From: an uncultured beta proteobacterium
Lineage (GTDB): Bacteria > Pseudomonadota > Gammaproteobacteria > Burkholderiales > Burkholderiaceae
DNA: 11,492 bases
Direction: 5' to 3'
Assembly: GCA_903843315.1 (NCBI GenBank)
Contig: CAIMPQ010000080.1
Location: forward strand, 1-11,492
This document shows, piece after piece, positions 1-7,364 of this stretch. The notes beneath the pieces are model-generated. The model was given only the letters and a program-made list of their open reading frames with translations, had not been told where the DNA came from and ran no database searches. Position 1 is the stretch's first letter; every line of letters begins with the position of its first letter. The position numbers and the translations under genes are program-made.

Positions 1-1
1 G

Positions 2-871
2 GGATCCTTAGTACAAACTATTGTGGCGGATTCCATTCCATTTGAGCGCAGGGGTAAGGCCTTAGGAACTGTTATGGCTGCATTCTCAGTCTCTACGGTT
101 GCTGGTGTGCCGCTGAGTTTATTTCTGGCTAACCACATTACTTCTTTGGGTTGGCGTGCACCCTTTCTGTTTATCGGATTAATTTCGACACTGATTTTAT
201 ATATTGGCTATCGACATATTCCCAAGATAGCAGGGCACTTGGATCATGTTCATGAAGGTAGTCGCTTAAGTCAGATTCTGAAAATCATGCGCGCCCCACA
301 AAATCTGAAAGCCTTCTTGTTTATGGCTCTGATCATGATTACGGGTTTTTCTGTGATCCCCTATATCGCCCTGTACTTCACTACGAATGTCGGTATTAAC
401 AATTCGTATATCTCCCTCATCTATTTATGTGGAGGTGTAGCAACGCTGATGAGCTCACGGTTTATTGGGCATATGGCCGATCGTTATGGCAAAGTAACCG
501 TTTTTAAAGTACTGGCCATCATCAGTTTAATTCCCTTGATTGTGACTACCAATTTGTCTGTAACCCCTTTGTGGATTGTGCTGATTAATTCCACTGCATT
601 CTTCGTCTTGGTTTCGGGTCGCATGATACCTGCGATGGCAATGATCAGTCAGGTAGTGGAGCCCAAGATACGAGGTACTTTTATGAGCCTCATTGGTTCA
701 GTGCAAATGCTAGCCTCGGGTATTGCCTCGGTAGTGGCAGGAATGGTTGTAACCATTGGACCGGATGGCATGATGCAACACTACAACTTAGTTGGCTATG
801 GGGCTGCAGTATGTGGCTTGCTCACATTTTGGCTGGTAGGATATATTCATTCAGATACGAAACACGCATAA
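2..871 (+). CDS. MFS efflux transporter, DHA1-type (5' truncated)
   Basis: The 3' part of a major facilitator superfamily transporter, probably a proton-driven exporter in the inner membrane. The frame is open from base 2 (GSLVQTIVADSIPFERRGKALG), so the GTG at 23 is not the real start; about a quarter of the protein, roughly TM1-TM3, lies left of the window. The visible part begins in TM4. It then shows the loop with FERRGKA, and TM5 with AGVPLSLFLA, which resembles the antiporter motif C of AraJ-like sugar and drug exporters. A polar central loop (KIAGHLDHVHEGSRLSQ) leads into the second six-helix half, where GHMADRYGK is the repeat of motif A between TM8 and TM9. It ends in a short polar tail 10 bp before the next gene, whose ribosome site (AAGGAATAGG) starts at the stop codon, so the two are probably co-transcribed. 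The substrate cannot be told from sequence. Confidence 0.9.
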   Translation, partial: GSLVQTIVADSIPFERRGKALGTVMAAFSVSTVAGVPLSLFLANHITSLGWRAPFLFIGLISTLILYIGYRHIPKIAGHLDHVHEGSRLSQILKIMRAPQNLKAFLFMALIMITGFSVIPYIALYFTTNVGINNSYISLIYLCGGVATLMSSRFIGHMADRYGKVTVFKVLAIISLIPLIVTTNLSVTPLWIVLINSTAFFVLVSGRMIPAMAMISQVVEPKIRGTFMSLIGSVQMLASGIASVVAGMVVTIGPDGMMQHYNLVGYGAAVCGLLTFWLVGYIHSDTKHA

Positions 872-881
872 AGGAATAGGC

Positions 882-1565
882 ATGATTCAATTTACAAGGC
901 CAGATGGCAAAACGGTAGATGGCTATTTAGCAGAGCCCGCCAACAGTGCTAACGCACCTGGGGTTGTGGTACTTCAGGAGTGGTGGGGCCTGGATGATGA
1001 GGTGATGTCGGTGGCAGATCGCTTGGCAAAAGCGGGGTATCGCGCTCTGGTGCCTGATTTGTATCGAGGTAAGCTGGCATTAGAAGCTAACGAGGCCGAG
1101 CACCTTATGAATGACCTCAATTTCGGTGATGCCGCTAGTCAGGATGTCCGCGGCGCAGTTCAATACCTCAAGGCAACCGGAAGTAGCAAAGTTGCTGTGA
1201 CTGGATTTTGTATGGGTGGCGCTTTAACTATTCTTGCAGCCTGTAATGTGCCTGAGTTAGATGCCAGCATTGTTTGGTACGGCAATCCCCCTCTGGAGTA
1301 TGTGAATGCTGAAGCGATTTCAAAGCCCATGCTGGCTCACTGGGCCTTGCATGATGAATTCTTTGCAGCTGCTGGAGTTGATCAATTAGAGGAAAAGCTC
1401 AAACATGCTGGAGTGAACTACGAGTTTCATCGTTACGATACTAAGCATGCATTTGCTAATCCGAAGTCAGACTCTCGTGGTATGCCACCTCTGAAGTATG
1501 ATGCAGACGCTGCAAAATTAGCCTGGGATCGCACCCTCGACTTCTTGAAGAAGCATTTAACCTAA
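882..1565 (+). CDS. Dienelactone hydrolase family protein
   Basis: A cytoplasmic alpha/beta hydrolase of 227 residues, close to the usual length of about 230 for the dienelactone hydrolase (carboxymethylenebutenolidase) family. The expected active site is complete: Glu33 in QEWWGL, the nucleophile Cys110 in the elbow GFCMGG, Asp158 in ALHDEF and His189 in DTKHAF. A cysteine rather than serine nucleophile is the family hallmark. Classical members open the dienelactone ring in chloroaromatic degradation, but no other catabolic genes are nearby, and most such single-copy proteins have no proven substrate. A general esterase or lactonase role is therefore as likely. The ATG start has a good Shine-Dalgarno (AAGGAATAGG, 871-880). 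It sits between the MFS gene (10 bp) and a hypothetical gene (25 bp) in one apparent operon. Confidence 0.92.
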   Translation: MIQFTRPDGKTVDGYLAEPANSANAPGVVVLQEWWGLDDEVMSVADRLAKAGYRALVPDLYRGKLALEANEAEHLMNDLNFGDAASQDVRGAVQYLKATGSSKVAVTGFCMGGALTILAACNVPELDASIVWYGNPPLEYVNAEAISKPMLAHWALHDEFFAAAGVDQLEEKLKHAGVNYEFHRYDTKHAFANPKSDSRGMPPLKYDADAAKLAWDRTLDFLKKHLT

Positions 1566-1590
1566 ACCCTACTCATCTTTTCCGATCACT

Positions 1591-2088
1591 ATGCATTTAT
1601 TTTCTGAGAATCTAGCAATAGAAATTGCTTCTTATTACCGCAACCTCGCTTTAGGCCATGGGGTCATTCCAAAGGTATTTACATTGGTAAACGGAGAGGG
1701 CGATCAGTATCTCTTTTTTATTGATGATCTTGCGATGGAGTTGGAAGAAGAGAATCAGTTCTTAGCCTATATCGTCCAACAACATGATGCCGTTACTTAT
1801 GCGCGTGGAACTTTAGTGATTGTTCAGAAGAACCAGCAATACATTGAGTTCGCAGTGGTTGACCGGGATGATGAGGATGCCATTGTCTGCTCAGCAGAGC
1901 TCACGCGGGATATAGACGATAAGCCAATTGGCCTAACAGAGTTTGATAAGACCGTAGTGAAGAAAAGCTCCATCGTATTTGGTGGACTCTTTAAGCCTAT
2001 TCCCCTACCGGAAGCGAAAACAGAGGATTTTGAAAGCCTCTGGGATGAAATGAAGTCAAAGATACTGCAACGCTCGATGGGTATTTAG
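1591..2088 (+). CDS. Hypothetical acidic cytoplasmic protein
   Basis: I do not recognise this 165-residue protein. It has no signal peptide and no membrane segment. It is acidic, with clusters such as ELEEEN (50-55) and DRDDEDA (91-97), and alternating hydrophobic stretches (YLFFIDDL, GTLVIVQK, YIEFAVV) that suggest a compact mostly beta fold. A lysine- and proline-containing linker (KPIPLPEAK) precedes a C-terminal helix (DFESLWDEMKSKI). The ATG at 1591 has no convincing Shine-Dalgarno, since the 15 bases before it are pyrimidine-rich. It may be translated by coupling to the hydrolase gene 25 bp upstream, or start elsewhere; the next in-frame ATG (codon 49) would remove a third of the protein. 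Its stop codon overlaps that of the convergent permease gene. Coding is supported by the uninterrupted frame in an operon-like position. Confidence 0.75.
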   Translation: MHLFSENLAIEIASYYRNLALGHGVIPKVFTLVNGEGDQYLFFIDDLAMELEEENQFLAYIVQQHDAVTYARGTLVIVQKNQQYIEFAVVDRDDEDAIVCSAELTRDIDDKPIGLTEFDKTVVKKSSIVFGGLFKPIPLPEAKTEDFESLWDEMKSKILQRSMGI

Positions 2089-3404
2089 TCCGAATTGACT
2101 GCGCTGCTACTTCTACGATGATGCATCCTCGATATCGCTTCAAATAAGAAAGATCCACCTAGTGCGCATGCTAAGGAAATAGCGCTGCCCGGCGCAGTTT
2201 TCACTACATTGATAAATAATGCAGCGAATAAACCTAGATTAACAATGATGGCTGACCAAAGAAGCCATTGTTTGGCACCAGTTTGATTGCGAACTCTCAA
2301 GTGGCCAAAAGTGACGGCAGCATAAACCAGTAAAAATGCGAGGCTTGCCATTTGACCTACAACAGCAAGTGGAAATACCAAAACCAAAACAATTACCATG
2401 CAGGCTGAAGCTGTTAAGGCGCGACCTTGGGTCTTCAATACTGTGGCCGCTAAGGTTTTTGAAATTGAACCTTTGCGTGCCATATCTGCTGCAATATTAG
2501 ATGCGGCAAAAATAGTGGCATTCAAGGCGGCAGCACAAGCGAGCAGAGCGGATGCGCCAATGATCACAAAACCCGTTTTGCCAGCAACGATTTGCGCAGC
2601 ATCAGCTAATACATGCCCATTAAATTTCAGAATTTCTGGCGGAGGCATGAGCAATACGGTTGCAGTACTGACTAAGAAGTAAGCAATGGTTACCAAGATC
2701 AAGGCAGAGAACATGGCTAGCGGCAACTCTCTTTGAGGCTCTCTCATAGCATTAGAAGAGTTCGTTACTACGCCAAAGCCTTGGTAATTAATATAAAGAA
2801 TCCCGGTAGCAATTGCAATGCCATCAATGGAGCCGCCGGACATTCTGAAACTGGCGGTATCGGCAATATGGATACCTTTTACTGAAAAAAGAAGTAGGGC
2901 AATTGTTACAAAGCCAATCGCCAGAGTTTCAGCGCGACCAACGATATCAGTGCCCAGTAAATTAATGCCAGCACAAATAATCACAATTCCTGCACCTACG
3001 ATCTTGACTTCAAGCGGAGAGAGTCCCCCACCTAGAAGGGTATTAGCGTATTCAGAAAAGCCTGCCGCATATAGTGCTGCTGCAATTAAATACGCAATGT
3101 ATTGAAAGATATTGAGCCCACCAGAAATAACGCCTGGACCAAAACTCATTACTGTAAAGGTGGCTGCCCCGCCGCTACTTGGATAGGTTGCCCCTAATTT
3201 TGCATAGGAGTAGACAGAAAAGGATGCAGCAAGTGAGCCGAGCAAAAAGGCTAAGGGAATGTGGCTACCTGCATGCATGGCCGCGGTTCCCAGCAGAGAA
3301 AAGAGGCCAGCTCCCATCATTCCGCCAATACCTAGCGCGGTAGCAGAAAAGAGGCTAATAGGCTTGCCTTGCTTACCGGGTTTTTTTAGTAGAGCTGAAT
3401 TCAC
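2085..3404 (-). CDS. APC family amino acid permease
   Basis: An inner-membrane transporter of 439 residues with about twelve hydrophobic segments, of the amino acid-polyamine-organocation superfamily. TM1 has the glycine-rich, unwound substrate-binding signature GIGGMMGAGLF (25-35). TM2 is followed by YAKLGATYPSSGGA (67-80), the classic APC motif in which a proline and paired glycines precede TM3. The C-terminus is basic and cytoplasmic (RMHHRRSSS). The start is GTG at 3404: an in-frame TAA lies three codons upstream and the first internal ATG would destroy TM1. An AAGAAAG ribosome site lies just ahead. Likely substrates are amino acids or amines taken up by proton coupling, but specificity is not readable. 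It lies 124 bp downstream of tRNA-Leu on the same strand, and its last codons overlap the converging hypothetical gene, leaving no room for a dedicated terminator. Confidence 0.9.
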   Translation of the reverse strand: MNSALLKKPGKQGKPISLFSATALGIGGMMGAGLFSLLGTAAMHAGSHIPLAFLLGSLAASFSVYSYAKLGATYPSSGGAATFTVMSFGPGVISGGLNIFQYIAYLIAAALYAAGFSEYANTLLGGGLSPLEVKIVGAGIVIICAGINLLGTDIVGRAETLAIGFVTIALLLFSVKGIHIADTASFRMSGGSIDGIAIATGILYINYQGFGVVTNSSNAMREPQRELPLAMFSALILVTIAYFLVSTATVLLMPPPEILKFNGHVLADAAQIVAGKTGFVIIGASALLACAAALNATIFAASNIAADMARKGSISKTLAATVLKTQGRALTASACMVIVLVLVFPLAVVGQMASLAFLLVYAAVTFGHLRVRNQTGAKQWLLWSAIIVNLGLFAALFINVVKTAPGSAISLACALGGSFLFEAISRMHHRRSSSAVNSD

Positions 3405-3528
3405 TTGGCTTTCTTAAAAATACTGAGATTTGATGTTAATTCCCACTAAGATAGCCATTATGAATGGATTTTATTAGGGCTTGCTTTCTAGGATGTTGCC
3501 CCCATATATAAGCTCTAGTAAGAGTATT

Positions 3529-3615
3529 TGGTGCCCAGGAAGGGACTCGAACCCCCACAACCTTACGATCGCCAGCACCTGAAGCTGGTGCGTCTACCAA
3601 TTTCGCCACCTGGGC
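3529..3615 (-). tRNA. tRNA-Leu (anticodon CAG)
   Basis: An 87-nt class II tRNA on the minus strand. The acceptor stem GCCCAGG pairs perfectly with CCTGGGC, followed by discriminator A and an encoded CCA (3529-3531). The D-arm reads TGGCGAAATTGGTAGACGC, typical of leucine tRNAs. The anticodon stem CCAGC/GCTGG encloses loop TTCAGGT, giving anticodon CAG (3579-3581) that reads CUG. A long variable arm follows, then the T-arm with GTTCGAGTC. Length, long variable arm and sequence match E. coli tRNA-Leu1 closely. No attachment-site duplication or integrase is visible nearby. It is divergent from rnr. Confidence 0.97.
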
Positions 3616-3623
3616 ATGCCTCT

Positions 3624-3629
3624 ATTATA
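3624..3629 (-). promoter_or_regulatory. -10 box of tRNA-Leu promoter
   Basis: A perfect TATAAT on the minus strand ends 8 bases before the mature 5' end of tRNA-Leu, which would place the transcription start within two or three bases of the tRNA itself. No good -35 is found at 16-18 bp; a TTGGAA lies 24 bp upstream, too far. The -10 sits inside a 15-base palindrome (3619-3633). Confidence 0.55.
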
Positions 3630-3772
3630 GAGGGATGGGCGTATTTGGACCTTTTCCAACCCAATTTGGCTTTTTCTCTTCAGACTTGGTGGTTTGATAC
3701 AGTAGCCTTATTCATAACAAAAATAGATATCAGTAGATATATAGATAGGGCATGTATTGCCGAAGGAATTAA

Positions 3773-6157
3773 ATGCGTAAAGCAAAAGACTTGGTGCCAC
3801 GTGAGGCTGATCGTTTAGGAACAGTCCAGGGTCACCGAGATGGATTTGGATTTGTTATTCCCGATGATGGTGGTGAAGATATTTTTCTCTCAGAGCGAGA
3901 GATGTCTCGCGTCATGCACGGCGATAGGGTCAATGTCAGAGTGTTGGGAACAGATCGACGTGGTCGTCCAGAAGGGCAGATCGTTGAGGTGGTTCTACAC
4001 GCAAATAAAGTCGTGATTGGGCGCCTCTTAAATGAAAATGGTGTGCTCATTGTTGCGCCAGAAGATAAACGCATTGGCCACGACATTTTGATACCGCCCA
4101 AAGGGCAAGGTGCAGCAAAGTTGGGTCAAGTTGTTAGCGTGGAGATTATTGATTACCCAGATAGCTATCGCCAAGCAGTGGGCCGTGTAGTTGAAGTCTT
4201 AGGTGAGATTGACGATCCCGGTATGGAGATCGAAATAGCTGTCCGCAAGTATGGCGTGCCACATGAGTTCTCGGCCGCTGCTAAGAAAGAGGCCACAGCG
4301 CTGCCGGACACGGTTCAGCAAGCAGATCTAGAAGGTCGGGTTGATTTGCGAGATGTGCCCTTAGTCACGATTGATGGCGCTGATGCCAGAGACTTCGATG
4401 ACGCTGTTTATTGTGAGCCAGTCATGTACGGCAAGACTAAAGCTTGGCGTTTGATTGTAGCGATTGCTGACGTGTCACATTATGTGAAGCCTGGACATCC
4501 TTTGGATGATGAAGGCTTGCTGCGTGCGACTTCAGTCTACTTTCCAAGGCGCGTGATTCCGATGTTGCCTGAGAAGATCTCTAATGGTCTTTGCTCGCTA
4601 AACCCAGGTGTTGACCGTCTTTGTATGGTCTGTGACTCTGTTGTAGATAACAACGGCATTGTCTTGGCGTACCAGTTCTATCCAGCAGTCATGCATTCAG
4701 CCCAGCGCTTTACTTACGATACTGTTTGGGAGATTCTCTCTAATAGCAAGGGTCCTGAAGCGGCACGTTATGCGCAGTTCCGTCCATTACTGACTAATCT
4801 CTATTCTTTGTTCAAGATCCTCTTGTCTGCTCGTGAGAAGCGGGGGGCGATTGAGTTCGAAACCACTGAGACTCAAATTATTAGTAATGAGCTTGGCAAG
4901 ATTTTACGAATTGAGCCGCGCCTACGGAATGATGCACATCGCCTCATTGAAGAGTGCATGCTGACGGCCAACGTTTGTGCCGCAGACTTCATTGAGAAAA
5001 ACAAGCACCTGAGCTTATACCGCGTTCACGGAGAACCCTCTGAGGAGAAGTTGGTCACCCTGCGTCAGGTATTGAGAACCTCAGGCCTTTCATTAGATGG
5101 CGGCGAAAAGCCTAAGCCTAGAGATTATGCAAAGCTCATGCGCGAGGTTAAAGAGCGCCCAGATGCCAATATGCTCCAATCCGTAGTATTGCGTTCGATG
5201 CAGCAGGCGATGTATCAACCTGATAACGAAGGTCACTTCGGTTTGGCTTATCCAGCGTATTCCCATTTCACCAGCCCGATTCGACGTTATCCCGATTTAT
5301 TAACCCATCGCGTGATCAAATCGATTCTGCAGAAAAAACCTTACGTACCGGTTCTGCCACCACTGGTGCCATTGAATCTAACTTTGCCGCGCAAGGGTAA
5401 AGGTCGTGAGAATGCAGTGAATGCGAAGAAATCGCAGAGTGATGCCAAGGCTGGACCAGTGAAGGGTGCCCGCCTACCAAAAGGTGCTAATGCTGCGTTG
5501 CCAATTTGGGGTCAGTTAGGGGTGCATTGCTCTTCTAATGAGCGACGGGCTGATGAGGCATCCCGCGATGTCGAGGCATGGCTCAAGTGCTACTACATGC
5601 GTGACCATCTTGGTCAGGAATATGCAGGAACAGTGACTGGCGTTGCAAATTTTGGATTATTTATTCAGCTTGAGACCCTGTTTGTTGAAGGCATGGTTCA
5701 TGTGACTGAACTGGGTGGAGATTACTTCCAGTACGACGAGGCTCGTCAGGAATTACGTGGAGAGCGCACTGGTATTCGTTATCGTTTAGGCGATCGTTTA
5801 CATGTTCTAGTAAGTCGTGTTGATTTAGATGCTCGCAAGATTGAATTTAGTCTAGTGAAATCAATGGGCGCTGAGCCTGGTGGATCTTCTAACCGCAGGC
5901 AATTAATACTAGCTACTGATACTGGAAAACCTAATAAGAAGGCTGCCCCCAAGCGAAATAGGTCTGACAATAAGACCCCACAAAAACCTGGCGGAGTAAA
6001 TGTCAATGCAGCTAAATCTGCTGGAACATTAGGTGCCACACAATCCAAGAGTAAAGCTAGCCGAAAAAACGGCAAATCCAATAAGCCAGGGCGCTCTGTT
6101 GGTAAACCGGCTGGCAGCAAGCCGCCAGTCCGCTCTACCAATGCTCGTCGAAAATAA
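3773..6157 (+). CDS. rnr: Ribonuclease R
   Basis: A processive 3'-to-5' hydrolytic exoribonuclease of 794 residues that degrades structured mRNA and rRNA fragments, and in other bacteria also acts in tmRNA-linked decay. Domains in order: an N-terminal OB/cold-shock domain (about 15-75; GHRDGFGFVIPDDGGEDIFL); a second OB region (about 80-145); the RNB catalytic domain (about 187-520); and an S1 domain (about 614-697; EYAGTVTGVANFGLFIQL). In RNB, IDGADARDFDDAVY carries the metal-binding aspartates Asp201, Asp207, Asp209 and Asp210, matching Asp272, 278, 280 and 281 of the E. coli enzyme. HFTSPIRRYPDLL is the other RNB signature. A basic Lys/Ser/Pro-rich tail fills 700-794. A basic insertion of unusual length lies at about 520-582. 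ATG is preceded by AAGGA (7-bp spacing). rlmB follows after 17 bp. The domains identify RNase R rather than RNase II, which lacks this tail. Confidence 0.97.
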   Translation: MRKAKDLVPREADRLGTVQGHRDGFGFVIPDDGGEDIFLSEREMSRVMHGDRVNVRVLGTDRRGRPEGQIVEVVLHANKVVIGRLLNENGVLIVAPEDKRIGHDILIPPKGQGAAKLGQVVSVEIIDYPDSYRQAVGRVVEVLGEIDDPGMEIEIAVRKYGVPHEFSAAAKKEATALPDTVQQADLEGRVDLRDVPLVTIDGADARDFDDAVYCEPVMYGKTKAWRLIVAIADVSHYVKPGHPLDDEGLLRATSVYFPRRVIPMLPEKISNGLCSLNPGVDRLCMVCDSVVDNNGIVLAYQFYPAVMHSAQRFTYDTVWEILSNSKGPEAARYAQFRPLLTNLYSLFKILLSAREKRGAIEFETTETQIISNELGKILRIEPRLRNDAHRLIEECMLTANVCAADFIEKNKHLSLYRVHGEPSEEKLVTLRQVLRTSGLSLDGGEKPKPRDYAKLMREVKERPDANMLQSVVLRSMQQAMYQPDNEGHFGLAYPAYSHFTSPIRRYPDLLTHRVIKSILQKKPYVPVLPPLVPLNLTLPRKGKGRENAVNAKKSQSDAKAGPVKGARLPKGANAALPIWGQLGVHCSSNERRADEASRDVEAWLKCYYMRDHLGQEYAGTVTGVANFGLFIQLETLFVEGMVHVTELGGDYFQYDEARQELRGERTGIRYRLGDRLHVLVSRVDLDARKIEFSLVKSMGAEPGGSSNRRQLILATDTGKPNKKAAPKRNRSDNKTPQKPGGVNVNAAKSAGTLGATQSKSKASRKNGKSNKPGRSVGKPAGSKPPVRSTNARRK

Positions 6158-6174
6158 AGATTAAGTAAAAGAAG

Positions 6175-6930
6175 ATGAAACAAATATTAGTTGGCTTTCA
6201 TGCAGTACAGGCGCGTTTGCGCGTTGACCCAGATAGCCTGAAGTCGGTGTACTTTGATCCTAGTCGTCGCGACAGGCGTATGGGAGATTTCTTAAAACAG
6301 GCTGAAGAAAGTTTGGGTGAACGCTTACATGCCGCAGATTCTGAGCGTCTTCATAAATTAGCCGGTCATGATCGCCACCAAGGTGTCGTGGCCTTGGCCG
6401 AAAAGATGACGATTGCGCGCACTATTACTGAAGTTGTTGAGGATTTAGAAGGCAGTCCAAAGAAACCACTATTCCTAGTCTTAGATGGCGTCACTGATCC
6501 TCATAACTTTGGTGCGTGTTTGCGTGTAGCTGATGGTGCTGGTGTTGATGCGGTAGTGATCCCCAAAGATCGATCAGCTTCGATTAATGCCACAGTCAGC
6601 AAAGTGTCTAGTGGCGCGTCTGAAGTGATTCCAGTAATCACGGTAACCAATCTCGTGCGCAGCATGAAAGAGATGCAAGAGGCGGGTGTCTGGCTGATTG
6701 GCACTGATGATGAAGCGGAAAAATCAATCTATGATTTAGATCTCACCGGCCCTATTGCGATTGTGATGGGCGCGGAGGGTGAGGGTATGCGCCGCCTGAC
6801 ACGTGAGAACTGCGATGAGCTGGCTCGCATCCCGATGCAGGGTGCAGTGGAAAGTTTGAATGTTTCGGTCGCAAGTGGCGTATGCTTGTATGAGGCATTA
6901 AGACAGCGCCTAGCTAAAGCTGCCAAGTAA
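6175..6930 (+). CDS. rlmB: 23S rRNA (guanosine-2'-O-)-methyltransferase RlmB
   Basis: A SpoU/TrmH-type SAM-dependent methyltransferase of 251 residues, the usual length for RlmB, which methylates the ribose of G2251 in the peptidyl-transferase P-loop of 23S rRNA. The N-terminal substrate-binding domain (1-75) begins LVGFHAVQARL and includes HDRHQGVVA. The trefoil-knot catalytic domain carries all three SPOUT motifs: motif 1 LDGVTDPHNFGACLRVA (103-119, with Asn111 and catalytic-type Arg117), motif 2 IVMGAEGEGMRRL (196-208, Glu201) and motif 3 IPMQGAVESLNVSVA (219-233, Ser227, Asn229). It follows rnr by 17 bp with a modest purine-rich ribosome site (AAAAGAAG). The rnr-rlmB pairing also occurs in E. 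coli (known), and supports RlmB over another SpoU paralogue. Confidence 0.95.
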   Translation: MKQILVGFHAVQARLRVDPDSLKSVYFDPSRRDRRMGDFLKQAEESLGERLHAADSERLHKLAGHDRHQGVVALAEKMTIARTITEVVEDLEGSPKKPLFLVLDGVTDPHNFGACLRVADGAGVDAVVIPKDRSASINATVSKVSSGASEVIPVITVTNLVRSMKEMQEAGVWLIGTDDEAEKSIYDLDLTGPIAIVMGAEGEGMRRLTRENCDELARIPMQGAVESLNVSVASGVCLYEALRQRLAKAAK

Positions 6931-6948
6931 ATTACTCGAAAGGCTTAT

Positions 6949-7134
6949 ATGCAATGCAATATTGGACATACTGATCGTGTACTCCGCATGACTGTTGGTG
7001 TCACCTTGATGGGTCTAGCGGCATTTGGCATCACTGGGCCATGGGCGTGGATTGGAATTATTCCTCTGGCAACTGGAATGCTGGGTAACTGCCCAGCCTA
7101 TAGCTTGCTTGGCATTAATACCGCTAAGAAGTAA
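6949..7134 (+). CDS. YgaP-type small membrane hairpin protein (DUF2892-like)
   Basis: A 61-residue protein resembling the transmembrane module found alone or at the C-terminus of YgaP rhodaneses. The N-terminus CNIGHTDRVLRMTVG fits the family opening, in which an Asp-Arg pair precedes TM1. Two hydrophobic segments follow (about 15-31 and 33-47), joined by a glycine/tryptophan turn (TGPWAW). The C-terminus GNCPAYSLLGINT matches the usual C-P-x-Y-x-L-L-G-I-N/D-T end. It is expected to be an inner-membrane hairpin with short tails. In YgaP the module anchors and dimerises a rhodanese; the role of the stand-alone form is unknown to me. The ribosome site GAAAGG precedes ATG by about 8 bp. It lies 18 bp after rlmB and is probably the last gene of that operon, which ends at the terminator at 7240-7266. 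Confidence 0.85.
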   Translation: MQCNIGHTDRVLRMTVGVTLMGLAAFGITGPWAWIGIIPLATGMLGNCPAYSLLGINTAKK

Positions 7135-7146
7135 GTAATAAACCTA

Positions 7147-7302
7147 TTAATTGCTAAACTCTGACACCTCTTCTACCAAGTTAATCGGCATTACAAGGGT
7201 TTGTGGCAATATGACAGCCTTATTACCAAAATCGTTATCAAAGCCATCCTTCAGGGTGGCTTTTTTATCGCCGACAGTCCACCGTTGGCCACAAAGAGCC
7301 CT
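7147..7302 (-). pseudogene. Possible decayed gene remnant, 51 open codons without a start
   Basis: A minus-strand frame open from just after a stop at 7305-7303 to a TAA at 7149-7147. Its protein-like translation includes GDKKATLKDGFDNDFGNK and AVILPQTLVMPINLVEEV. There is no usable start codon in its first two thirds, so it cannot be an intact gene. It could be the 3' end of a gene lost when the neighbouring A+T-rich pair arrived, or chance: 51 codons without a stop is not rare. The terminator hairpin of the rlmB operon lies within it. I recognise no family. Confidence 0.2.
7240..7266 (+). terminator. Intrinsic terminator of the rnr-rlmB operon
   Basis: A 10-bp stem AAAGCCATCC/GGGTGGCTTT (one T-G wobble) with tetraloop TTCA, running directly into a T tract (7261-7266). 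It lies 106 bp after the small membrane protein's stop and before the next promoter, so it should close the rnr-rlmB operon. The minus strand lacks a comparable T tract after the stem. Confidence 0.85.
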
Positions 7303-7324
7303 TTAATTATCTGCTATCTGCTAT

Positions 7325-7352
7325 TTGTAATTTATAGACCTTGTAATAAAAT
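7325..7352 (+). promoter_or_regulatory. Candidate sigma70 promoter of the membrane protein / winged-helix pair
   Basis: TTGTAA (7325-7330) and TAAAAT (7347-7352) are separated by 16 bp; they match four and five of six consensus bases. The start of transcription would be about 7359, only a few bases before the first start codon, so the mRNA may be nearly leaderless. Tandem TATCTGC heptamers (7308-7321, with a partial third copy to 7327) abut the -35. Confidence 0.5.
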
Positions 7353-7364
7353 GCACTCATAGTG

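Noticed and set aside
23..25. GTG as the start of the MFS gene
   Set aside because: The frame is open back to base 2 and the upstream residues continue a membrane helix; the protein is simply cut by the window edge.
2398..3105. Two plus-strand frames inside the permease region
   Set aside because: They lie wholly within the strongly supported permease gene on the other strand and give no family-like sequence.
3529..3615. tRNA-Leu as an integration site for a mobile element
   Set aside because: No integrase gene, no duplicated tRNA end and normal housekeeping genes on both sides.
3528..3818. Plus-strand 96-codon frame across the tRNA
   Set aside because: It runs through tRNA-Leu and into the start of rnr in another frame; it is a chance open frame.
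5779..6183. Minus-strand 134-codon frame over the end of rnr
   Set aside because: It is the complement of the S1 domain and the Lys-rich tail; leucine-rich translation is the usual mirror of lysine codons.
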